Source: Bisporella sp. PMI_857 (Eukaryota; Ascomycota; Leotiomycetes; Helotiales; Helotiaceae). Taken from it: a DNA stretch of 64,000 bases. The notes beneath the pieces were generated by a model. The model was not told the DNA's origin. It saw nothing but the letters and a program-made list of their open reading frames with translations, and did no database searches. The stretch's first letter is position 1; each line of letters begins with the position of its first letter. The stretch spans positions 1 through 64,000 of the forward strand of contig JAJSPD010000038.1 in the NCBI GenBank assembly GCA_021307315.1, written 5' to 3'. The translations under genes and the position numbers were made by a program. This document shows, one piece after another, positions 23,681 to 35,065 of this stretch.

Positions 23681-26600
23681 ATGAACGGCACACCTCGTCT
23701 GCGGTCGTCGTACCCTACGACACCAGGGAGTGTCCAGAGGCCAGCACAGCAGTCAAGCCCTCCAACCTCCTCTAAAACGCGATCACCCTTGCCCACCGTG
23801 CCTGCTGCTTCGCTAGCAACGTCATCCTCAGATTCACTAATACCAGACAATCTGGTGTCGCATCCTACACAGCGGCTCTATGCGACTTCGGCCTATGCCA
23901 TACTCCTAGTGTGGTGTCTATACGACTGGTGGAAATTGGTAGAGGACGACACAACGTCTATGGGACTCTTCCTGAAGTGGAACTGTATCTTCGCCATATA
24001 TACGTATGGCTTGCCTCAGCTCCAGATACCATGGCTGGAATGGACCAGCGCAATGTCCAGCGTGATATTCTGCTGTCATGCTATTTTGACTGGCATGTTG
24101 ATGTTTAGAGTGCCCGTAAGTCTCGCTTGAGTTTCAACGCTCGAGAACGCTCGCTGATATGGCCATAGCTACCAATCGAAGGCTGGCTGCTTTTCTTTAC
24201 CAAAACCCTCTTCGATAGGGAACTGTCGGTCTTGGAAAACAGTGTGCGGCCAGCACGTATTCTGCATAATTCTTCCCTAATCATGGGCAAGCAGATTATC
24301 AATATATTACCAGAGGGGCAAGTGTTAAAAATCCTCAATATTGATACATATGCTAATTGTTCCTCAGTACCGCAACTATGAATCCCGAAGCCTCACCTTT
24401 CTGCGTTGATAACACTCATCCATCTGTCTCTATTCCCATCCGTTTTAATCAGACATCTCCGATCCACGTGGAATTGCTGAGATTTGATTTTGATACAAAC
24501 ACAAATGAGACTATTGTGCTATCGAGCAAGGAGAGGAAGCGCAGATACGAAGACAAAGAGCATACTCTTGCAGTGATTTCTTATATTGCCAAGAAGCCAG
24601 GAATATACCGATTGCATAAAATCATCGACGAGTCAAAATTGGAGGTGCAGCGGCGAATATCTGATACTCTTGTTGTCAAATGTCCTCGAGTTACTGTTAC
24701 TGCAGCTGGAACTGATAAATGCGTTGGAGACTTATCTGATTTGACTATGGAAATTGAAGGCACGCCGCCTTTGAAAATAGTGTATACCCGTACAGCTCAT
24801 AAGGAAGAAAGCATACATCACTTCCAATCCATCCAACCTGAAAATTTTGCATCACCTCTTCTTGGATCGACTCGAGCAAGTACGCTTATTGTACCAGGGA
24901 GTCAAGACCTTTCTTGGGCTCGGACCCAGCGCATCAAGGTACCCTTGAATGAGTCCATGACTCCCGGAGGACTCTGGATGTATTCCATTGACGAGATTCA
25001 TGATGCAGTTGGCAATGTGCACAATTTCTCTGCAAGAGGCGAAGATGGAGAACATGTCTATCCTAGGGGTAGCCATTTGCAACATGGATTCTCCGTTCAC
25101 GAAAGACCACTTGCTCAATTGAGGGGCTGTGATTCCCGGATCCCCTTAATGGTTGCAAGCGGCAAATCCGCACAACTTCCTGTCAACTACGTCTATCCTA
25201 AGCTTGGTCCCCATACACTTACCTGGAAATTCTCGCCAAAGGATACCCTGACCGCAAGCGGCGATCATGGAGATGCAGCGATTGTCGAGGAGTTCTCCGC
25301 CAAGACAACCGAGAACACGCCTACGATCCGTGAGCCTGGCTTGTACACTCTCCTAGGCGTCAAAAACAAGCATTGCGCAGGAGAGATCCGGGAACCAGCC
25401 TCTTGCTTACTTCTCAACCCTCCAGAACCCAGTCTTTCGATAAGTTCCGAAAATATCAACGATAAATGCGCCGGAAACTCCATTGGACTTTTAGTAGACC
25501 TTGATTTGATCGGCACGCCTCCTTTTGTTGTTAGATATGAAATCATCACCAAGCAGGGCGCTAATTTTACTGAGATTGAAGTTGATGGTCTTCGCCACCA
25601 GCTAGAGCTTAAACCAAAGGATGCAGGCCATTTCACATACCGTTTCACATCCATAGACGATGCTGTATATAAAGGGCATCAGCTGAAGGGCAGCGATCTG
25701 GTATTGGAACAGGATGTTAAGCCGCCTGCCTCGGCTTATTTAAGGAAACCACCGTGGCCCATTGATGGCTGTATTGAGCAGCCAGTGGAGATGAACGTTG
25801 AGCTCCTTGGAGAGCAACCTTTCACTCTCGAGTATGAGTTAGTTCACGGTGGTACGAGAAAGAAGTCTAAGGTGAAAGATATCTACTCTGATCTTTACAG
25901 AATCAAGACAGATCAACTTGATCGTGGTGGAGAATATTCCCTTGCTCTTGCAAGTGTACAAGATAAGACTGGCTGCAAGATATTCCTTAATAGTGAATCT
26001 AAATTCACCGTCCGTCATCAACGGCCAAAGGCCTCGTTTGGGCATATAGAAGGGAAGCACAAGACTACCGAAATCGAAGGAAGCCCAATCACACTGCCTC
26101 TTCGCCTCACTGGCCGGGCTCCCTGGACCATTGAGTATCGCAATTTGAATGATACCTCGGAAAAAATATATTCACATGTCGCAAAATTCAATAATGATTT
26201 TATTAAAATCAACGAGGGTGGCGTGTATGAACTACTCAGGATAACCGACGATAAATGCCCTGGGACAGTAGACCCTTTAGCAGCCAAATTCGAAGTAGAT
26301 TGGCTTCCTAGGCCTCAGCTGAAAGTTGCTGACACAGCAGTCCTCATCCAGGAGGGAGACAAGTACAGAAAGCGCGAGATATGTGAAGGTGATATCGACG
26401 CCCTCGAGGTGAATCTCATAGGTAATGCCACGCCAAGCATAATTTTTGAGTAAAACTAATCATTAAACAGGATCTCCGCCATACCGTGTCAAGTATAAGG
26501 TTAGGCACAAACCCCAGCATGGCTCCGCAACCATCATCAATAAAGACTTTGATGCTGCTCTTGGTCTCTCTACGATTGCTATGGAGACCAGGCAAGCTGG

Positions 26601-27582
26601 AATTTATGACTACACATTCTCAGAGTTGTCAGACGCCCTCTACGAGCACGATCCAAAAAAGATGACGCCTCTTGTCGTGGAACAAAAGGTCAATCGAAAA
26701 CCATCTGCAACCTTCATCAAACCAGGTCAATCCTATAAATACTGCAAAGAGGAATTGGCAGGCGATGAGGTGATTCCTATCAAGCTAGAAGGCTCACCAC
26801 CTTTTTCGCTTGAAATTGACATCAAGCACCAAAGCTCTTCCCGCCCCGAGACAGTTAAGATTGCGAACATTGAAACCAACTATTATGACTTCCGAATTCC
26901 GCACCGAGTTCTTTCTCTAGGTGTTCATCATGTGAGTGTTCGCAAAGTCCGGGACTCTAATGGATGCCAACAGAAGACCGAATATGGTGCTCCTAATGTT
27001 CAGGTTCAAGTCTATGATGTGCCCACAATATATCCTTTGGAAGCTCGGGTAGACTACTGCGTGGGGGAACGTATCTCATACACGCTCTCTGGAACTGCGC
27101 CTTTTGAGATCTTCTATAACTTTGAAGGCGTGCAGAGAAAAGCCAAATCGGCGAACACAAACTTCAGAAGAATCGCCGAAAAACCTGGCACTTTCACCAT
27201 CACGGCTGTATCTGACAAGGCTAGTGATTGCAAGGCCTCGACCGCAATTACAAAGATCATTCATGAGATGCCCAGTGTGAAGATCAGCAAGGGAAGGCAG
27301 GTTGAGGTAGACATACACGAGGGCGGAGAGGCACAGATTTTGTTCGAGTTCTGGGGGACACCTCCTTTCGAGTTCACCTACACGAGAAGTACCAATGCGA
27401 AGAAGGGGCAGAAATCAAAGGTTCTGGAGACAAGACACGAAGTGTCTGAGGAGTATAGCAGGGTCATCCAATCTTCACAAGAAGGTACTTACGAGGTGGT
27501 TGCGATTAAGGATAAGTTCTGTTCATTTTCTACACAGGCGCTAGGGAGCAAGAAGAGCAATCAAAAGCTGCTTCAGTTTTAG
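23681..27582 (+). CDS. POM152: Nuclear pore membrane protein Pom152
   Basis: Transmembrane nucleoporin forming the luminal ring of the fungal nuclear pore. Exons 23681-24115, 24169-24317, 24368-26421 and 26471-27582; 1249 residues, close to the yeast protein. A Ser/Pro-rich cytoplasmic N-terminus is followed by hydrophobic segments (LYATSAYAILLVWCLYDWW, then two more to about 165). A long luminal part follows, made of repeated Ig-like units with recurring signatures such as GTPPLKIVYTR, GTPPFVVRYE, GEQPFTLEYEL, GRAPWTIEYRN, GSPPYRVKYK and GTPPFEFTY. The second intron has a GC donor (GG then GCAAGT at 24318) and a CAG acceptor; no GT donor keeps the frame. The start is the first ATG of the frame. 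Confidence 0.95.
24318..24367 (+). other. GC-AG intron in POM152
   Basis: Intron begins GCAAGT and ends TTCCTCAG, with a GCTAAT branch-like site near 24351. The GC donor flanked by GG on the exon side is the usual strong context for GC-AG introns. The nearest GT (24322) would put the next exon out of frame and into an early stop. Confidence 0.75.
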
Positions 27583-28161
27583 ATTTAAGAGGATAGTTGT
27601 AAAGTCCATGTTTAATTCATAGCGCGGCGTTGGGTTTGGGCTCGGAAAGACTGATTCTCATCTGTCGGTTGCGTGTATAAGAAAACAGCATTGGAGATAT
27701 AATGGCAAATGAGATAGCTATGTCATTTCCATTCTTGTAATCTGCTATATCTATACCTCCCATCATTACTGTGTCTTTTGTAGCCTTTGCCTGATCTGTC
27801 TTTTGCCTCATTACATACTTTCGGCTCATCGTAATATTCTTGTCGGATTGCAGCGAAGCACAACTAGTGAAATTCTATTATAATTATGGCTTACCAGAAT
27901 CCGAGGCCGGTACCTTCGAGGTCGTAAGGGCCGGTAGAAATTTACACCCGTGACAAATCTAGTGATGGCTTAGCTATAACTGTTTTGAGTGGTATTGTGT
28001 TTTCTTGCAATATGTCATATACATATCCAACCCTCTTTCTCCATCAAATATTGAGAGGGGTTCATATTGGGAGTCCAAATTATTATTTTTTCCAATCTTT
28101 TTTTGAACCACCACAAACCCAAACCGAAGAAAAGAAACACGTTTGCTTTTGATCTCCCGAT
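27583..28161. other. Convergent spacer POM152 / P450
   Basis: 579 bases with both 3' UTRs. No gene seen. Confidence 0.6.
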
Positions 28162-30241
28162 CTAGTTCCCAGCAGCATGTAACCGCACTTTGACCCCATT
28201 CCCTGGACTGTTAATCACCGTATACCCATGCCTGATCACCGAATCCATATCCATATTCTCGATCCTATCGAACCTCTGAAGCAAGCGGACTGTGACGTAG
28301 CTAGCTTCGGTGAGGGCGAACTGTTGGCCTAAGCAGATCCTGGGTCCGCCGTTGAAGGGTAGGAACTCCCATCCCGCTTTCCGGTTCTCCCACCGCTCCG
28401 GGATGAATTCTTCGGCGTCGGGTCCCCAAATGTCTTTGCGATGGTGCAGGACGTGGACGGCGTAGTCTACCTGCGTTCCGGCGGGGATGAAGACTTTTGA
28501 TTGGCCGTCTGGACCCCCGCCTCTGGGGAGGGTCGTGTCTCTGTTTGCTATTTTATGGTCAGCTAATGTTTGCTGACAGCTAAGACGCCTGGGTTCTTGG
28601 ATATCGACTTATTAGACACTAAATGTTATGATACTCACCACATCTACTATTGAAAGGCACCATGGGATACAATCTCAACACCTCATTACCAACCCATTGC
28701 AGATACCGGCACTCCTTCAGTTTTGTGAACGTGATCTCAGATGGGTTGTCATATGTTCCGAACTCGGCAAGGACCACATCTCTTAGTCTTCTGTATCTGG
28801 TTGGATCTCTGGCCAAATTGAAGAATATCCAGCCCAGAAAAGAGGAGGTAGTGTCTCGGCCTGCAAGGAGGATGTTGAAAAGCTGAGAGCGAAGCTCGAT
28901 GGGATCGCGAGTTTGGGTAACAAGCGCTGAAAGGAAGATGTATTTTTCTCTTCCATTCTGAGCCGTGGGTTTGGAGTCGGGCTTACGAGACAGCTCGCGA
29001 CGCACGAAGGTGTCTATGAAATCTAGGAAAGAGGCTAGAGTTAGAATCCTGATTATTGAACAGAACAGGAGAAGGGTAATGGATGTCTTATACCATGGCA
29101 GGCTTTACAAGTGTCTCGAAACTCTTTGGGGTTGCACAGCCAGTATTTGTCCATTAATCGAAACCGTGTCTATATAGAAACAATATATCAGCAATGCTAC
29201 ATCAATTAGCAGCCACCTACTTACAGCTATCCACGTCTGCGCAACATCGAAGTTCTTCGCAAAGTCTACCTTCGAACCACCAGAAGTCCGATTTCCAGGT
29301 CCCAGAAGAAATTGGGTGTCAACTGACTGACCAAAGAGGAATTCGGTCGCTGTATCAAGCGTGAGCCTGACAAAGAAATCTTGTAGGTTAATGGTATCTG
29401 TCCATCCATCTTTGCGTAGCGAGAAATCGATGACTTTCATTAGAGCCTGGATGTGTCGCTCTTCGAGGTCTAGATCGCTGACTTGGTCTTGTGCAATGTT
29501 AATCTTGGCATGGGGATACCAGGGGATATATGAGGCTTCGGATGTGTCAGTTGACCTACCTCTTGCAAATTGAGGACGCATCATGGCACGACTATGTGCC
29601 CATTCTTTCCCGTCTGCAGTGAATATGCCATTTCCAATGAGAGGAGCGAAGACTTTTCTGCGGACTAGAAAGGTCAGGGTCAGCAACGGTTATGTGGGAG
29701 GAAGCATTCAAGCAGAGTGATTCAAGAATCCAGCGTGGCTTCTAGTGTTGTGAGCCCCATTGCTCATGAAGTACCTCAATCAGCTCTGAAGCATTCGATT
29801 CATAAATCAGTCCAACACAGAGTGGAGGCGTAATTACTTGGGCCTAGATCTATGGTTTATCAATTTCTATATTTCTCATTCAAAGAAGAGGGAAAATTTA
29901 CCGAAATCATCGAATTGCGTTGCCAACACCGCTTGTATGTTCTTCTCATCCGCGGTAAAGTAATTGGTTGCGCCCAACATAGAATAAGTGTATGTGATAG
30001 CACCAACCTCCAGATACCGTTGATACAGATCAGATGGGAAGATGTTGTTTCTGTCAGCCGATAATGAGCGTTTTAGCTGATCCAACCCTAACGGCCATCT
30101 ATTCTTCATGGACGGTACCGGTTGACAGCCCAATTTCTGTGCCTTTGCAGCATTTCTTCGTTTGGTAAAGAAATTAGAAACAAGTATGCTAATGATGTAG
30201 GCAGCAACAGCCCAAGACAGGGCAATCACCGAGAGATGCAT
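28162..30241 (-). CDS. Cytochrome P450, CYP52-like (alkane/fatty-acid omega-hydroxylase type)
   Basis: Membrane-bound monooxygenase. Seven exons: 30241-29902, 29849-29838, 29664-29560, 29487-29225, 29169-29094, 29022-28639 and 28547-28162; 521 residues, a normal CYP52 length. An N-terminal anchor ([20 protein letters not shown]) is followed by [20 protein letters not shown], the I-helix [12 protein letters not shown], the ExxR helix [11 protein letters not shown], and the haem loop [17 protein letters not shown] with Cys465. Exon 2 is a 12-nt microexon; it restores the conserved [14 protein letters not shown]. Intron 3 (29559-29488, 72 nt) is stop-free; removing it restores [17 protein letters not shown]. 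The haem-loop exon contains no ATG near its start and is easily missed. A TATATA box lies about 70 nt upstream. The substrate is inferred from the family. Confidence 0.92.
29838..29849 (-). other. 12-nt microexon of the CYP52-like gene
   Basis: The sequence ATCTAGGCCCAA lies between an ATAG acceptor (29851-29850) and a GTAATT donor (29837). With the flanking phases it supplies D-L-G-P and the first base of Ile. Without it the two neighbouring exons still join in phase but lose four family-conserved residues. Confidence 0.7.
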
Positions 30242-30309
30242 TTTATAGAATGGCAGCTGAAAGTTTTGTGAGTCGGGATATGCTAGAAGTGGAGGAACTC
30301 GGTGTCTAG

Positions 30310-30317
30310 ATATATAG
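30310..30317 (-). promoter_or_regulatory. TATA box of the P450 gene
   Basis: CTATATATCT on the minus strand, about 70 nt upstream of the start codon. Confidence 0.5.
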
Positions 30318-30674
30318 CACAGACAACAGGGTTCTGCCTACTTGCAAGACCAGAACGCATCCATATCTGCTGGCCGCGAGCTGAACATGGGCGACGGGGT
30401 AACGATACGAGCGGTAATCCGGGTTTCCGTGGGATTTCTTATGGCAAAAGTGAAACGGGCTGGCACAACGGATTGGTAGCCCAGATGCTTGGACGAGTTA
30501 GTTAGTTATTGGAGGCTTGGAGGTAAGCCATGGATGGGATTTTACTGTAATAGGGGCAACAAAGCTGACTAGGCAAACTGGACAAATGGGGAGAAATTGG
30601 TGCGATCCAATGAGGGATCACAGGTCAATCGAGAATCGAGTATCGAGTAAGTTTTAGTTTACTTTGTTAGGTTA

Positions 30675-30733
30675 GGGGGGGGGGGGGGGGGAGGGGAAGG
30701 GGTGTTAAGGGTATAGGGTATAGGGTGTTGGGG
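30675..30733 (+). repeat. G17 run and canonical G-quadruplex motif
   Basis: G17 at 30675-30691, then G4 runs at 30693-30696 and 30699-30702. At 30709-30733 four G-runs are separated by 4-nt loops (GGG TATA GGG TATA GGG TGTT GGGG), a textbook intramolecular quadruplex pattern on the plus strand. Confidence 0.8.
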
Positions 30734-30877
30734 TATTTTGGGGATGTTGGTGTATGGTGGGTGCGGGGGACATCCAAAAAAAAAAAAAAAGGTAGACCAT
30801 GACGTTTCGGGTATTGCATCGTGACCTGCCTGTTTTCCTTCTTTCTGAGAAAAGGAGCAAATCAGCGAAAGTTTTTG

Positions 30878-30923
30878 GAAGAAGAAGAAGAAGAAGAAGA
30901 AGAAGAAGAAGAAGAAGAAGAAG
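30878..30923 (+). repeat. (GAA)15 trinucleotide tract
   Basis: About fifteen perfect GAA units. Purine-only GAA tracts can form triplex DNA. The antisense reads as poly-Leu and is not a gene. Confidence 0.9.
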
Positions 30924-31329
30924 GATTAATAAAACCATTGGGGAAAAATGGTAGAAACATAGCCCATACTATTGGGATTTCAAGTAGATATTTGGATCAT
31001 TCTAGAGGCTACCATCTCTCTTTAGCCTACAAACAGTACAATCAGCTTTCAGGAAGAAAGAACAGGAGGAATATCTTTTGCGGCGGCTACTTTCAATTGC
31101 CCGAGAAAGCCTTTGTGATGCGAAACCCTTGTACCTCCGTCATTCTGACCTCGGCCCCATTCCTATCCCAAAAGCTACAAAGGTGGTAGATCAGATGACA
31201 AAAGGAGGGGAGAGGGGTAGTTTTGACAGGGGAACAGTAAAGGAAAAGGAAAACAAAAAAGGTCCAAATTAGAGAATCAAAAGTCAAAAGCCAAAACTAG
31301 TTGAGGAAGTTGTACGTCCTGTATGTTGG

Positions 31330-31387
31330 AGTAGTAGAGTAGTAGAGTAGTAGTAGTAGTAGTAGTAGTAATAATAGTAATAGTAGT
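31330..31387 (+). repeat. Interrupted (AGT)n tract
   Basis: AGT units with AGAGT and AATAAT interruptions; a probable microsatellite. Confidence 0.85.
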
Positions 31388-32004
31388 CCTGTGTATACCA
31401 AGAAAATTATTAAGAGATGGCTGATGTCATCTTTTCAAATTACTAACTACGGAAAGCAGTTGGATTTATCCTATCTCTATTGGTTCTGGTCTGGCTTGGT
31501 GGGGAAAACCTTCCACCCATTTGATTGGGCCCCTTGCAACCCCCCCCCCCCAAAAAAAACACGAGACTGACACGACACAACCACGACACACACAAGACAC
31601 CAAAAGTTCCCCTTCCTTGGCCCCCGCCAAAAAAAAAAAAAAGGAGACGCGTCGCGTGCCAATCAATCTTCCCAGGATTTAGAGCCAAAAGCCCCTCAAA
31701 TAAATACATAAATACATACATACATGTTCCTCCTGAAAACAACCATCGCCATGCCCCCATCATTGCATGGGGTGTTTTCTCAGTATCGCTATCATGCCCA
31801 TCATGATCCTCCCCCCGCTCCATAACATCAGCCCGGGGTTAATTAACCATCCCTACCCAGTAAAAGTAGAAGTGAAAAGGAAGAAGAAGAAAAATAGGGA
31901 AAATTTGAGAGAAATGAATACTGTTCAACAGTTCATGTACAATATTATCGTAAACTCGTAATACAAAAAAGATGCAAGTGCCTGCGTCATCCAAAGGTGT
32001 ATGG

Positions 32005-33156
32005 TTAAGGCAGTAGTTCGCCTCCAATTTGCATGGGGCCTTTGGACGGCCGGCGTTCGCCCAAGCTCTCATATGTCAAGCCTCGCCGAGCTGCTGTCTG
32101 GGGAGTTCTCGTCACCAATGGCGTCCGGCCGGGGGTTCTCCAAGCTCGCTGGCCTGGGCTAGGCGTAACGTTAATGAAGTCAGAGAACTCGAAGTTCTGA
32201 CCGGGTGTCTGAGGCAATCCCCCATAGGCTGATGGAGTCATGACAGATGATGGTAGTGCCATATTCTTGGGAGGCGGAGTGGAAGGTGGTGCCATGCGAG
32301 ATCTTGGTGGGTGGGCAGGCGAAGGTGAGGTTGCTAGATAGAGGAGTAGATCTGCACCCTCTTCCCCGGATTTACCATTTCGGGTGTCTTTGTTGCGCCG
32401 ACCTAAGCTTCCTCGATTCCGTGGTGGAGTGCGAGGAGGCGAGGAGCGCATATTGAACGAGTGGACAGGCAACGTATCATCTTCGTCATCCGAAATAGCT
32501 GCGAAGTTGGGCGTGTGGTTAGCTTGCAAGTGCGAGCTTCCCCGATAAAAAGAGAGGTCTGGGCCAGCTGAGGTGGTGAAATGAGGCTGCTTTCGAGGCT
32601 TTATTGGAGATGACTGCGTGAATTGCCGATTGTTCTTTCGGCCGGCAGTGGGTGAGGATCGGAATCTCTTGTGGGAACCTCCAGAGCCAGAGTTAGGAAG
32701 GTCGAAGCTGTTGTGATATGATCGCTTCCGATGACCCGTGCTTCCACCAGAGTTGAGTTGATCCGAGAAAAAGAGGGATGATTTCAGAGGAGAGCTCATG
32801 AGAGTTCTTGAGCTCGGGTAGTGGAACTCGGATGCGTTGCTCGAGGACGATGAGTCGGATAAGATATCTCCACTCGACAGTGGTCTTCTGCGTCTCAACT
32901 CTTCATCTACCTTGGGCTCAATTGTGTCTAAAGAAAGATCCTCCCAGCCTCGATTTGTCTTGTATTGCGCCAAGGCAAGTCTGTTCTGTAGCTTACGGGC
33001 CATCTGCCATATATATTGTTAATACATGTCACCTATGGAAGGAGATGTATCTGGACAGTATCGAGGGGTAAACCCTAATCTTACCTGACTGACCGCGGCC
33101 CTCTTCATCACCTTCTCTGCTACTAAAGTTGGCTCTTGTTTCCATGGCGAAGACAT
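32005..33156 (-). CDS. Whi5/Nrm1-like G1/S transcription repressor (GTB motif)
   Basis: Two exons, 33156-33085 and 33003-32005; 356 residues. The exon junction lies inside the key region: AEKVMKRAAVSQ joins MARKLQNRLALAQYKTNRGW, which resembles the GTB (G1/S transcription-factor-binding) motif of Whi5 and Nrm1. These proteins bind SBF/MBF and repress G1/S genes until phosphorylated by CDK. The rest is disordered and rich in Ser-Pro/Thr-Pro sites (RSSPPRTPPRNRG, PSTPPPKN, MTPSAYGGLPQTPG, VTPSPGQRAWRTPGRTP), fitting CDK control. The upstream start is the ATG of MSSPWKQEPT; the frame is open above it to an in-frame stop, and an additional 5' exon is possible. Family assignment rests on one short motif. 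Confidence 0.6.
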
Positions 33157-35031
33157 ATCCGCATTGGTGATAGGTGGTCCTAATTGCGATATCGTACTCT
33201 ATCCCCGAATAATGTGTCCTCGAAAGAGGTATCAAGTTGTGGGGAGCGCCGGCGTCTAATCAAAGTTTGCGCAATTGAAGAACGGCACAGGAAGCTGCGG
33301 GGCGGGGGAGGTGAATCTAAGCTGCTCGTTGATCTCGACAGAGCGGATAAAGTATGAAAAGTGAGCGACTACAAGATGGAAAGAGGGGATCGAAAGGTAT
33401 CAAAGGCTCCTTGTGCTTCACACAGTGCATGTAGTGGGTAAGACTGACTTCGGTAGGGAGGAGGTTGGAATGAATTGGGGAGACGAGACTTCGCGGTCTG
33501 TGCTGTGGAGGCTGCCCTGTTGCAGAGGACTAACAGCCAATAAAAATGTCCGAACCCAAGACGACAGCACTTTTCCTCAGCTATTACAAGGTTTCTTTTC
33601 ATATAAATCCAACGGGCTATTAAATAGGTACTGTACTCTATCAAGCTGTGCAGGTCGAGAAAGGTAAAGTCGAATGTGGACGCCCAGATATTGCGTTGGC
33701 ATGCCTGAGTCTCCAGAATGTGAATATGCCACGTCTTTTAATCCTCAAAACTATTTCTTGTAACTCTTGACAAAGTGGACTCTTGCACAACGACTTCTTT
33801 CTACCCTTCAGCCTTTGTGATTGTCTTATCTTAACGTTGGCCTGGAGAGCTCCCTAGCAGTTTGTCGGAGATGAGTCTGACCAGGTGCAGAGCCGTTCGC
33901 TTACATTTTATGACGCTGTCTCTAGAGCAACTCGATCTGCATGCTGTTTTTTCTTTGCTGAGAAAGGAGAACAAACCGTAATTATATGCGGACACTGCCC
34001 ATACCGTATAAAATTCTGTTCATCGTGGCCATTTCTTTGCACCATCTATCCCTGTTTATTTACATGAAGAGAAACCTTAAGAAACAATCGAACAGAAGCT
34101 GAGCCTACGGGCCACTATATAGACTGCATGAATAGTCGTGTATATATATACTAATGCTAAAGATTGTAGCCTTTATGGACCATAGTCGTAATTAATATGT
34201 GCAAGCTTCATGGCCTTCAAAAGAGCCTTCAATTGACTGTGAACGCTTAAGGTTACTTCACGCAATGGATGAGTAAGCAGCCGAATCTTGACTCAAGTTC
34301 CCTGAACCGGATTTCCATATCGTACTACTTGTTCAAATGTGGGCTTTTTCTGTTCTTCCCTGGTGGAGATGGTACTATAATTGTTACTAGCTATAGTGTG
34401 GACGACCATTTCTTGGAGCAGATGACAATCTCGACGCCGTTCCACCTCCTTGGGCTTTGGGGAAGCATAGCATTATAAGCTTTATCACGTATAGACACAA
34501 ATAGGACGCTGCTAGTCACTGACAATAATCTAAATCAAGCAATTTGAAAGATTCCACGGCAGAGTTCGAAATTTCAGGGCTGGAAACTGCCGCCGGCTCC
34601 CCTTCCTTCTTATGAATACGATGGTAGACTCGTGTACACTGTCAACTAGCAGAATCGCATTGTTCGTTTTGCACTGATTACATCACATTGTGGCCATGAA
34701 CTGTGTCTCTACTCAGGGTACTCAGGCTCTGCTCCTTATGTGCAACTTCGAATTCATGAATAACCACAAATCTATTTGCATGCAATCCGGATCACCATCC
34801 ACACCTGACATTCAATTTCCTCATTCCTTGCTCTACCCCTGCGGACTTGGCCCTGGCAGTGAGGTTTGCCCCTCCGCGTCAGCGTCATTATTGCCCGAGA
34901 GTCTAAGACTCCTAACCTCTTGTGGTACTATACCTTTCATCGTTCGATTCAAATCACCATCTACACTCGTTTATATCTGCACCTTCTACACTCGTTATCA
35001 ATTGGAGCAGAATTCTAATTATGAGTAGAGA
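33157..35031. other. Large divergent spacer
   Basis: 1.9 kb between the Whi5-like and protease genes. Open frames (such as 34690-35028, ending just before the protease start) match nothing. Long leaders or an unseen non-coding RNA are possible, but nothing is supported. Confidence 0.5.
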
Positions 35032-35065
35032 ATGGCGCCGTCTTTCTTTAAACGTGCGTCAATGA
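35021..35065 (+). promoter_or_regulatory. Upstream ORF overlapping the protease start
   Basis: ATG at 35021 opens a 14-codon frame, ending at TGA 35063-35065, that runs over the main ATG at 35032 in another frame. Its context (A at -3) is not weak, so it could reduce translation if the mRNA starts upstream of it. Confidence 0.5.

Larger units (their letters stand above)
30242..32004. other. Simple-repeat-rich spacer
   Basis: 1.76 kb between the P450 5' end and the 3' end of the Whi5-like gene. It holds G17, a quadruplex motif, A-runs near 30776-30790 and 31629-31642, a GAA tract, an AGT tract, a C-run near 31540 and a short TACA tract near 31706-31724. Open frames here are repeat translations (for example poly-Leu at 30705-30938). 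No gene supported. Confidence 0.7.

Noticed and set aside
30664..30733. TTAGG/TAGGG-like units suggesting an interstitial telomere repeat
   Set aside because: Only one or two TTAGG units and then GGGTATA units; no run of the fungal TTAGGG repeat.
30705..30938. Minus-strand open frame coding a run of leucines, looking like a membrane segment
   Set aside because: It is the antisense of the (GAA)n tract plus G-rich repeats; no conserved protein context.
31443..31823. Minus frames containing GGGG/WGGG-rich stretches near 31.5 kb
   Set aside because: They translate C-runs and A-runs of the spacer; low complexity without conserved features.
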